From Bacillota bacterium (GTDB lineage Bacteria > Bacillota > Clostridia > Christensenellales > Aristaeellaceae), in assembly GCA_023404715.1 (NCBI GenBank), contig JAEYAR010000172.1, positions 1 to 6,243 on the forward strand: DNA of 6,243 nucleotides. The letters run 5' to 3'. Within the stretch, counting starts at the first letter, position 1; the number at the start of each line of letters is the position of its first letter. A program made the translations under genes and the position numbers. The notes below the pieces were generated by a model that was given only the letters and a program-made list of their open reading frames with translations, was not told the origin of the DNA and ran no database searches. This document shows positions 1-5,894 of this stretch, piece after piece.

Positions 1-1
1 G

Positions 2-991
2 GACAAACTCAGGTTTATCGGCAAGCGGCTGGCGCTATGCGCGCTGACGCTGCTGCTCATCACATTCGTGGTGTTCTTCGTCATTCAACTTCCCCCGGGC
101 GATTACGTAGATACGCTGGTCGCCAACATGATCGCCGAGGGCGAGCGCGTCACCGAGGCAGAAGTCTCTCAGCTGCGCGCCGTTTACGGGGTCGATCGGT
201 CCTTCGTCGTGCAGTACCTCGCGTGGCTCGGCGGCATCCTGACGGGCAACTGGGGCACATCCTTTTATTATAACCAGAACGTGCTGGTCAAGATCGGCGA
301 GACGCTCGCGGCGACGATGATCCTTTCGCTGTGCACGATGGTCTTTACCTATCTCATCTCGATCCCCATCGCCATTTACTCCGCCAAGCACCAGTATTCC
401 ATTGGGGATTATCTTTTCACGTTCATCGGGTTTATCGGCATGGCGGTGCCAAACTTTCTGATGGCGATCTTGCTCATGTATGCGTCCGTCAAGATCGTAG
501 GCAAGCCCCTCATGGGCCTGCCCGACTTCCCGATTACCTCGTGGGATACCTTTCTTTCGTGGGCGCAGCGCATGGTGATCCCCGTTCTGGTTATCGGCAC
601 CAGCGGCACGTGCAGCCTGATCCGCACCTGCCGGGCGCAATTGCTGGACGAGCAGGGGCGCCCATACATGCTCGCCCTGCGCGCCAAGGGCGTAGGCGAG
701 GGCAGCATTACGTTCAAATATCAGATGCGGGCCGTGCTCAACCCCATCGTCAGCGGGCTGGGCGGCATGATTTCCGGCATATTTAACGGCAGCACGATCA
801 CGGCGATCGTGCTCATGCTGCCTACGCTCGGACCGGTGCTGCTCAAGGCGCTGCAGACACAGGATGTGTACCTGTCGGGCGGCATCCTGCTCATCTCTGC
901 GTCGCTGGTCGTCATCGGAAACCTGATCTCCGACATCCTGCTCTCCCTGCTCGACCCGCGCATCAAGCTGCTGGAGGAGAAGAACCCATGA
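2..991 (+). CDS. Opp/Dpp-family ABC transporter permease, DppB/OppB type (5' end outside window)
   Basis: This is one of the two membrane subunits of a peptide/oligosaccharide-type ABC importer. The frame is open from base 2, and the 22 codons before the first GTG (68) encode the basic start and first membrane helix expected of this family (KLRFIGKRLALCALTLLLIT). The true start is therefore a few residues upstream of the window, and 329 residues are visible. After TM1 comes the typical external region with a WGTSF stretch, then about five more hydrophobic segments. The cytoplasmic EAA loop that docks on the ATPase is recognisable as LALRAKGVGEGSITFKYQ (about 670-724) followed by MRAVLNPIV. 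The C-terminus LLDPRIKL is typical of DppB-like subunits. The stop overlaps the next start as ATGA. The family is clear; the substrate cannot be read from this gene. Confidence 0.95.
   Translation, partial: DKLRFIGKRLALCALTLLLITFVVFFVIQLPPGDYVDTLVANMIAEGERVTEAEVSQLRAVYGVDRSFVVQYLAWLGGILTGNWGTSFYYNQNVLVKIGETLAATMILSLCTMVFTYLISIPIAIYSAKHQYSIGDYLFTFIGFIGMAVPNFLMAILLMYASVKIVGKPLMGLPDFPITSWDTFLSWAQRMVIPVLVIGTSGTCSLIRTCRAQLLDEQGRPYMLALRAKGVGEGSITFKYQMRAVLNPIVSGLGGMISGIFNGSTITAIVLMLPTLGPVLLKALQTQDVYLSGGILLISASLVVIGNLISDILLSLLDPRIKLLEEKNP
973..980 (+). promoter_or_regulatory. Shine-Dalgarno site for permease C, inside the end of permease B
   Basis: GGAGGAGA lies 7 bases before the ATG at 988. Together with the ATGA overlap it fixes that start and suggests coupled translation of the two permeases. 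Confidence 0.7.
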
Positions 992-2169
992 GCATGAAGC
1001 ATGAAACCCTGCAGGACGCCCGCGCGCGCGAAAAAGCGCGCCGTGCCCTGGAAAAAAGGCGCGCCCGGCAAGAAAAATACTACATGTCCTCCCAATGGCA
1101 GCTCATGGCGCGCAAGCTCATCCACCACAAGCTGGCGATCGTCAGCTTCGTCATCCTGGGCCTGCTCTACTTCGGGGTGCTGTTAGCCCCGTTTCTCGCC
1201 CCCATGGGGCTGGAGGATTTCTCCGCCGCCTATTCAGACGCGCCGCCCACAAAGATCCACTTCTTTCAGGATGGCAAGTGGGCTGGCCCCCATGTATATC
1301 GGTTTCAGATCGAGCGCGACCTGTACGAAAACAAGTTTTTCAAAGAGGATACGTCGCAGGCGTATCCGGTGCGCTTCTTTATGCACGCAGGCAAGTACAA
1401 GCTGCTGGGCCTGATCGAGACGGACATCCATCTCTTCGGCGTAGACAACAGCACCCTGCCCGCGGGGCAGGATCCCACGCAGGTACTGCTCTTCGGCGCG
1501 GATAAGCTCGGGCGCGACCTGTTTTCACGCGTGCTCATCGGTTCACAGGTATCTTTGACCGTCCCGCTGCTGGGCACGTTCCTCTCTTTCATCCTCGCGG
1601 TCGTCATCGGCGGCATCTCCGGCTATTACGGCGGCTGGACCGACCTGGCGATCCAGCGCATTATCGAGGTCATGTCTTCCTTCCCGACGCTGCCGCTATG
1701 GATGGCGTTGTCCGCCGCGATCCCCGCAGGCGTATCCGTCGTGCAGGTATTTGTGTGGATTACGGTCATCATGAGCCTGCTTAGCTGGCCGGGCCTCGCG
1801 CGCACCGTGCGCTCGCGCTTCCTCTCGCTCAAGAAGGAAGATTTCGTGCTGGCCGCGCGGCTTAGCGGCGTCTCCGACGGGCAAATCATCCGCCGTCACC
1901 TGGTGCCCGGCTTCATGAGCTACCTGATCGTGAACCTGACGCTCGGCATCCCCAGCATGATCCTGGGCGAGACATCGATGAGCTTCCTGGGCCTGGGCAT
2001 GCGGGCGCCTGCAACGAGCTGGGGCGTGCTGCTGCAGGAGTGCCAGAGCGTGGGCAACATCGCCAACTGCCCCTGGAAGCTGATTCCCCTCCTGTTCGTC
2101 GCGCTGGCGGTGCTCGCCTTCAACTTCCTGGGGGACGGCCTACGCGACGCGGCTGACCCCTATAAGTGA
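988..2169 (+). CDS. Opp/Dpp-family ABC transporter permease, DppC/OppC type with long external insert
   Basis: This is the partner membrane subunit of the importer (393 aa). Residues 1-46 are a highly charged cytoplasmic N-terminus rich in Arg, Lys and Glu. TM1 is near 48-70. Residues about 71-167 form a long extracytoplasmic stretch that compact OppC/DppC proteins (about 300 aa) lack; it contains PPTKIHFF, YPVRFF and LLGLIETDIHLFGVD. The usual GADKLGRDLFSR motif (170-181) precedes the core membrane domain, with hydrophobic segments near 190-211, 230-248, 252-270, 311-335 and 365-382. The EAA loop, LAARLSGVSDGQIIRRHLVP, is at 288-307. The C-terminus LGDGLRDAADPYK is canonical. I recall similar inserts in a subset of bacterial OppC-like permeases, so this is a subfamily trait and not a fusion. 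The start overlaps the previous stop by 4 bases. Substrate unknown. Confidence 0.95.
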   Translation: MSMKHETLQDARAREKARRALEKRRARQEKYYMSSQWQLMARKLIHHKLAIVSFVILGLLYFGVLLAPFLAPMGLEDFSAAYSDAPPTKIHFFQDGKWAGPHVYRFQIERDLYENKFFKEDTSQAYPVRFFMHAGKYKLLGLIETDIHLFGVDNSTLPAGQDPTQVLLFGADKLGRDLFSRVLIGSQVSLTVPLLGTFLSFILAVVIGGISGYYGGWTDLAIQRIIEVMSSFPTLPLWMALSAAIPAGVSVVQVFVWITVIMSLLSWPGLARTVRSRFLSLKKEDFVLAARLSGVSDGQIIRRHLVPGFMSYLIVNLTLGIPSMILGETSMSFLGLGMRAPATSWGVLLQECQSVGNIANCPWKLIPLLFVALAVLAFNFLGDGLRDAADPYK

Positions 2170-2172
2170 GGT
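2168..2172 (+). promoter_or_regulatory. Shine-Dalgarno site for ATPase D
   Basis: GAGGT overlaps the stop codon of permease C and lies 6 bases before the ATG at 2179, supporting that start. Confidence 0.6.
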
Positions 2173-2178
2173 AGTAAG

Positions 2179-3204
2179 ATGGAAAACACAGACAAAACCA
2201 CGGTGCTGCGCGTCGAAAACCTGACGATCAGCATCCCGCTGGACGAGGGCCTGCTCACGCCCGTCCGGGGCGTCGAGTTCACCCTTCGCGAGCACGAAAC
2301 GCTCGCGCTCGTCGGCGAATCCGGCTGCGGCAAGAGCCTGACCTGTAAAGCGATCTTAGGCATCAACGAAAAGAAGTGCCGCGCCGAGGGCCATATCGCG
2401 TTTACCGGCGCCGACGGCGTGACGCGCGAGCTGCTCTCCCTGCGTCCAAACGGAAGGGAGATGCGCGATATACGCGGCAAGCACATCGCGATGATCTTTC
2501 AGGAGCCCATGAGCGCCTTCTCCGCGCTGTTTACGGTCGGCTATCAGATGAGCGAATGCCTGCGCATTCACACGCGGATGAACCGCGCGCAGGCCAAAGC
2601 GGCGGTGCTAAAGATGATGTATCGCGTCGGCATTGCCAATCCGGAGCGGCGTTTCAACCAATATCCGCACGAGTTTTCCGGCGGCATGCTGCAGCGGGTG
2701 CTGATCGCGATGGCATTGCTGCTCAGCCCTCGTCTGCTCATCGCAGATGAGCCGACCACCGCGCTGGATGTCACCATTCAGGCGCAGATCCTCGAGCTGC
2801 TCGCACAGCTACAGAAAGATTACGGCATGTCCATCCTCTACATCACGCATGACCTGGGCACCGTCGCGCAGACCTGCGACCGCATCGCTATCATGTACCT
2901 GGGGAAGATCGTCGAAACAGGGCCCGTCGCGGCCGTGTTTGAGAACCCCGCGCATCCCTATACGCGCGGCCTGCTCGGGTCGGTGCACCGCATCGGGGCC
3001 GGGAAAGAGCGGCTCTTTTCCATCGAGGGTTCCGTTCCTCTGGCGATGAACCTGGACGACCGGTGTGGTTTTTACGAGCGTTGCACGCGCCGCAGGGGGA
3101 TGGGCGCATGCGACGGGCCTGAGCCCGCGCTCGTGCAGGTAGGCGAGGACCATTACGCGGCCTGCTACGCCCCTTATGAACAGCGGGAGGGAGTATGCTT
3201 ATGA
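2179..3204 (+). CDS. Opp/Dpp-family ABC transporter ATPase, DppD/OppD type
   Basis: This is one of the two cytoplasmic ATP-hydrolysing subunits that drive import (341 aa, normal for DppD/OppD). Visible motifs are Walker A GESGCGKS (46-53), the Q-loop MIFQEPMSAFS (Gln108), the signature FSGGMLQR (166-173), Walker B LLIADE (186-191), the D-loop ALD (195-197) and the switch His224 in ITHDL. The signature has Leu171 where Arg is usual (FSGGMRQR), a mild change. The C-terminal oligo/dipeptide-transporter extension starts at NPAHPYTRGLL (256-266) and carries Cys296, Cys302, Cys311 and Cys329, the four-cysteine pattern known to hold an iron-sulfur cluster in some DppD/OppD structures. The gene begins 9 bases after permease C and overlaps the next ATPase, so the two are probably made together as a heterodimer. 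Confidence 0.95.
   Translation: MENTDKTTVLRVENLTISIPLDEGLLTPVRGVEFTLREHETLALVGESGCGKSLTCKAILGINEKKCRAEGHIAFTGADGVTRELLSLRPNGREMRDIRGKHIAMIFQEPMSAFSALFTVGYQMSECLRIHTRMNRAQAKAAVLKMMYRVGIANPERRFNQYPHEFSGGMLQRVLIAMALLLSPRLLIADEPTTALDVTIQAQILELLAQLQKDYGMSILYITHDLGTVAQTCDRIAIMYLGKIVETGPVAAVFENPAHPYTRGLLGSVHRIGAGKERLFSIEGSVPLAMNLDDRCGFYERCTRRRGMGACDGPEPALVQVGEDHYAACYAPYEQREGVCL
3186..3193 (+). promoter_or_regulatory. Shine-Dalgarno site serving two possible starts of ATPase F
   Basis: GGAGGGAG precedes two in-frame ATG codons, 3195 and 3201. GGAGG (3186-3190) is only 4 bases from 3195. GGAG (3190-3193) is 7 bases from 3201, which also gives an ATGA overlap with the previous stop. The second start is therefore at least as likely. 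Confidence 0.6.
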
Positions 3205-4211
3205 ACGAAGCGATCGTCCGAATTGAAAACCTTAGCATGACCTTTACATCCGGAAAGACGCGTATCCACGCGGTCAACGACGTAAGCTTCGACGTGCTGT
3301 CGGGCGAAACGGTCGGCATCGTAGGCGAGTCTGGCTGCGGCAAGACCACACTGGGCCGCTGCATCGTGCGCGCATACGACGCCACATCGGGCCGCGTGCT
3401 ATACCGCGCGGCCGACGGCAAGGAATACGACCTGCAGCGGGTCGATAAACAGCAGCTGCGGACGCTGCGCCGGGAGATCCAGATGATCTTTCAGGACCCA
3501 TACGCCTCGCTCGACCCGCGCATGACGGTGTACGACATCATCTCCGAGCCGCTACGGGCGAACTATCCTAAGATGCCTAAGGCGCGGATGGAAGAGCGCG
3601 TGCGCCAGATGGCGGACACGGTGGGCCTGAATACGAGCTATTTAAAACGTTACCCGCACGCCTTTTCCGGCGGGCAGCGCCAGCGCATCGGCATCGCCCG
3701 CGCATTGACGCTCTATCCGCGCCTGATCATCTGCGACGAGGCCGTTTCGGCGCTGGACGTATCGGTGCAGGCGCAGGTCGTCAACTTGCTCAAGGATTTA
3801 CAGCAGGAGATGGGCCTGAGCTATCTGTTCATCAGCCACGACCTGTCGGTGGTCGAGCATATCTCCGACCGCGTCGGGGTCATGTATCTGGGACAGATGG
3901 TCGAATACGCCCCATCCTCGGCGCTCTTTGCGGCCCCGCGCCATCCGTATACGGAGGCGCTGCTATCCGCCGTCCCGGCGGCGGATCCCAAGGTCGCTTT
4001 TGAGCGCATCGCGCTGGAAGGAGAAATCCCCAATCCGGCGAATATTCCATCAGGGTGTCCTTTTCATACGCGTTGCCGCTATGCCTGCGCGGATTGTAGG
4101 AAAACGAAGCCCGCCCTTCAGGATATAGGGGACGGTCGCCTGTGTGCCTGCCTGCGAAGCGGCGAGCTCGCCCTGCGGGGTATTGTCAGAAAGGATGGAC
4201 GCCCGGCATGA
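3195..4211 (+). CDS. Opp/Dpp-family ABC transporter ATPase, DppF/OppF type
   Basis: This is the second ATPase subunit of the importer (338 aa from 3195, or 336 aa from 3201). Using the longer form, the motifs are Walker A GESGCGKT (44-51), the Q-loop MIFQDPYASLDPRMTV (Gln100), a perfect signature FSGGQRQR (157-164), Walker B LIICDE (177-182), the D-loop ALD (186-188) and switch His215 in FISHDL. SLDPRMTV after the Q-loop is diagnostic of the F-type subunit. The C-terminal extension begins at PRHPYTEALL (248-257) and contains Cys288, Cys294, Cys298, Cys301, Cys317 and Cys319, enough for the cysteine cluster seen in this family. The sequence GCPFHTRC is canonical. It overlaps both neighbours: its first codons overlap the end of ATPase D, and its stop overlaps the next start as ATGA. 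No catalytic residue is missing. Confidence 0.95.
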   Translation: MLMNEAIVRIENLSMTFTSGKTRIHAVNDVSFDVLSGETVGIVGESGCGKTTLGRCIVRAYDATSGRVLYRAADGKEYDLQRVDKQQLRTLRREIQMIFQDPYASLDPRMTVYDIISEPLRANYPKMPKARMEERVRQMADTVGLNTSYLKRYPHAFSGGQRQRIGIARALTLYPRLIICDEAVSALDVSVQAQVVNLLKDLQQEMGLSYLFISHDLSVVEHISDRVGVMYLGQMVEYAPSSALFAAPRHPYTEALLSAVPAADPKVAFERIALEGEIPNPANIPSGCPFHTRCRYACADCRKTKPALQDIGDGRLCACLRSGELALRGIVRKDGRPA

Positions 4212-4747
4212 GACGCAATCTGATCGTTTGTATCGACTGTGGCGACACGATCGTCGACGAATCCACGCAGGTATTCGCCCCGGACGGCACCGTGCGCAGC
4301 GCGGAGGCCATTCCCGGCGCGCCGGAGGCGATCCTGGAACTGCAAAGGCGCGGCTACACGCTGGCCCTCGTCGCCGATGGGCGCACCGCATCGTTTGAAA
4401 ACATCCTAAAACGCCTGAAACTGTGGGACGTGTTCGACGCGCGGGCCATCTCCGAAGAGCTTGGCGCTGAAAAACCGGACGCCGTAATGTTCCAGACGGC
4501 GCTGCGCCGGCTGGGGCTGAGCGAATCGGACGCCACGCGCGCTGTGATGATTGGCAACAACCTCAAGCGCGACGTGCTCGGCGCGAATCGGATGGGCATG
4601 ACGTCCGTGCTGCTCAGCTACAGCCCACGTTACTGCATGATCCCCGAAACCGAGGAAGAGACGCCGGACTACGTCGCCGCCACGCCCAGCGAATGGCCGG
4701 CTTTGATCGAGACCATCGAGCAAAGCATGGCGAATTCATCCCGATAA
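4208..4747 (+). CDS. Small capless HAD-superfamily protein, possibly a phosphatase, with altered catalytic motifs
   Basis: A 179-aa HAD-fold protein encoded in the transporter operon. I chose the ATG at 4208 because it overlaps the ATPase stop as ATGA and puts the first HAD beta-strand (LIVCIDCGDTIVD) at the N-terminus. A GTG at 4142 would add 22 residues overlapping ATPase F and resembling nothing. A weak AAAGGA (4190-4195) lies 12 bases upstream, so coupled translation is likely. Motif I is D10-C-G-D13-T14: the nucleophile Asp is present, but the usual second Asp (D-x-D) is Gly12. Motif II is LALVADG, with Ala56 where Thr or Ser is usual. Motif III Lys89 (EKPD) is intact. Motif IV is MIGNNLKRD, with Asn117 replacing the first Asp and Asp122 kept. 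There is no room for a C1 cap. The tail SPRYCMIPETEEETPDYV looks like a subfamily feature. It may be a phosphatase with unusual chemistry or a binding protein; the substrate is unknown. Confidence 0.85.
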   Translation: MRRNLIVCIDCGDTIVDESTQVFAPDGTVRSAEAIPGAPEAILELQRRGYTLALVADGRTASFENILKRLKLWDVFDARAISEELGAEKPDAVMFQTALRRLGLSESDATRAVMIGNNLKRDVLGANRMGMTSVLLSYSPRYCMIPETEEETPDYVAATPSEWPALIETIEQSMANSSR

Positions 4748-4758
4748 AGGAAGCTTAT

Positions 4759-4766
4759 GAGGAGGT
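4759..4766 (+). promoter_or_regulatory. Strong Shine-Dalgarno site for the AraC regulator
   Basis: GAGGAGGT lies 7 bases before the ATG at 4774. It is the best ribosome site in the window and decides the regulator's start against the in-frame ATG at 4693 and the out-of-frame ATG at 4767. Confidence 0.85.
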
Positions 4767-4773
4767 ATGCCCC

Positions 4774-5733
4774 ATGGTGGGTGCGCCCGCAAAGACGACG
4801 ACCGTTCATATCAGCAGCAAATCACACCTGAACCTGTCGTTCAACCTGAACCAGTGCGGCTCGGGCGAAATCCCGTATGGCGGGCAGATCACGATCGAGG
4901 ACAGCGACACCTTCACATTGCTTTGCCTGCAGGAGGGCTGCGCCGTAGTAGAGACAAACGGAACCGCCTATGCGATGCGCGCGCCACAGGGCGTCTTCAC
5001 GTTCCCAGATCTGCGCTATGGGATGCGCAACTGCGGCGCGCAGTCCATGCGAATCACCTGGCTTCGCTTCTCTGGCTACCTGGTCGAAAACTACTTAACC
5101 CGTGCCGAAATCTCGCGCACCCAGCCGACGTTTAACGATCCGCAAGGCGAAATTTGCAAGTTGCTCGACGATATCTTCGAAGCCTCGCAGCGTTTTCCCA
5201 ACCGATACTGCCGGATGATGGCCGGGCTTTACAGCATCTTCAGCTTGCTGCTGGATCGCGAGGATGCGCATCGCTTTGCCAACTATGTAGATAACGCAAA
5301 CTATTACGCGGTGAAGGCGACCGAATACATCGAGCATAACTTCTCCCGCAACATCAGCGTAAATGAAATCGCTGCGGCGCTGGGCATTTCGCGCAAGCAT
5401 CTTTACAGCGTCTTCAACGAGATCATCCACATCCCGCCCCGGCAGTATCTCATTTATTACCGCATCGAAAAGGCTGCCCAGCGCCTCAAGCTGCCCACCT
5501 TATCGATTCAGGAAATCGCAGAATCCGTCGGATATGCAAGCCCGTTTTATTTCGCCAAGGAGTTCAAGCGGCTGACGGGCGTAACGCCCAGCGAATACAG
5601 GAAGAATCCCCAGACCGGCGAGATCTTCAGCTACCGCACTTTCGTGCCCGTTTTACGCGAAGATGCGAAAGATCCCGCCCTGTTCCTGCCGATAGAGGAC
5701 GAACTGCTAGGCGTATATTCGGAGCCGGAGTGA
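4774..5733 (+). CDS. AraC-family transcriptional regulator with cupin-like sensor domain
   Basis: A 319-aa DNA-binding regulator. The start at 4774 follows a strong Shine-Dalgarno site; an upstream in-frame ATG (4693) would run 55 bases into the HAD gene. Residues about 38-110 form the beta-rich AraC-type ligand-binding domain, ending in ITWLRFSGYLVENYL, which matches the W-x-x-F-x-G hallmark at the end of that domain. Residues about 120-175 are the helical linker. The C-terminal DNA-binding domain has two helix-turn-helix units: ISVNEIAAALGISRKHLYSV (194-213) and LSIQEIAESVGYASPFYFAK (243-262), the latter followed by EFKRLTGVTPSEYRK. About 42 residues follow the second unit, longer than the usual short tail. 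This domain order is common in regulators of sugar uptake and use. It lies 26 bases after the HAD gene on the same strand, so it is probably co-transcribed with the importer and may control it. The ligand and operator are not visible. Confidence 0.93.
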   Translation: MVGAPAKTTTVHISSKSHLNLSFNLNQCGSGEIPYGGQITIEDSDTFTLLCLQEGCAVVETNGTAYAMRAPQGVFTFPDLRYGMRNCGAQSMRITWLRFSGYLVENYLTRAEISRTQPTFNDPQGEICKLLDDIFEASQRFPNRYCRMMAGLYSIFSLLLDREDAHRFANYVDNANYYAVKATEYIEHNFSRNISVNEIAAALGISRKHLYSVFNEIIHIPPRQYLIYYRIEKAAQRLKLPTLSIQEIAESVGYASPFYFAKEFKRLTGVTPSEYRKNPQTGEIFSYRTFVPVLREDAKDPALFLPIEDELLGVYSEPE

Positions 5734-5829
5734 GAAGAACGCGTGAGCCGTGTAGCTTTATCCGTTTTGCCGCCGACACCGGCGGCCCGCGCACGTATTC
5801 TCCGTCTTTGACAGTTGAAAGATAGGAAG
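5734..5829. other. Intergenic spacer with a GC-rich hairpin
   Basis: No gene is supported here. The inverted repeat GCCGCC (5769-5774) / GGCGGC (5781-5786), with a 6-base loop, can form a short stable hairpin. No T-tract follows it on either strand, so it is not a standard intrinsic terminator. It lies 35 bases after the AraC stop and could protect or pause the transcript end, but this is only a possibility. Confidence 0.35.
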
Positions 5830-5868
5830 AGCCGCTGAAAGCCTTTATATACAAGGGTTTCAGCGGCT
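5830..5868. terminator. Hairpin terminator between convergent genes, probably bidirectional
   Basis: The arms 5830-5845 (AGCCGCTGAAAGCCTT) and 5853-5868 (AAGGGTTTCAGCGGCT) pair over 16 positions with a single G-G mismatch, around a 7-base loop TATATAC. The plus strand continues with TATTCTAAG and the minus strand with CTTCCTATCTTTC, so T-runs are modest on both sides. Its position between the AraC stop (5733) and the minus-strand stop (5895) fits shared termination of the two convergent transcripts. Confidence 0.8.
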
Positions 5869-5894
5869 TATTCTAAGACACGGGGGATCATAAT

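Noticed and set aside
35..640. Long minus-strand open frame of 201 codons opposite permease B
   Set aside because: It encodes a low-complexity, charged sequence with no recognisable domain. It lies antisense to a clear permease and reflects codon bias in GC-rich DNA.
4142..4207. Upstream GTG start for the HAD gene
   Set aside because: It would overlap ATPase F by 70 bases and add 22 residues with no family resemblance. The ATG at 4208 has an ATGA junction and begins at the HAD core.
4693..4773. Upstream in-frame ATG for the AraC gene
   Set aside because: It lies inside the HAD gene, and the strong GAGGAGGT site at 4759-4766 points to the ATG at 4774.
4767..5135. Out-of-frame 122-codon ORF starting at the ATG at 4767
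   Set aside because: It is a shadow of the AraC gene. The ATG is only one base from the Shine-Dalgarno core, too close for initiation, and the product has no domain-like character.
5808..5813. TTGACA resembling a -35 promoter element
   Set aside because: No acceptable -10 box lies about 17 bases downstream; that position is the GC-rich terminator stem, and no plus-strand gene follows.
5846..5852. TATATAC as a possible -10 element
   Set aside because: It is the loop of the terminator hairpin, with no matching -35 element in a useful position.
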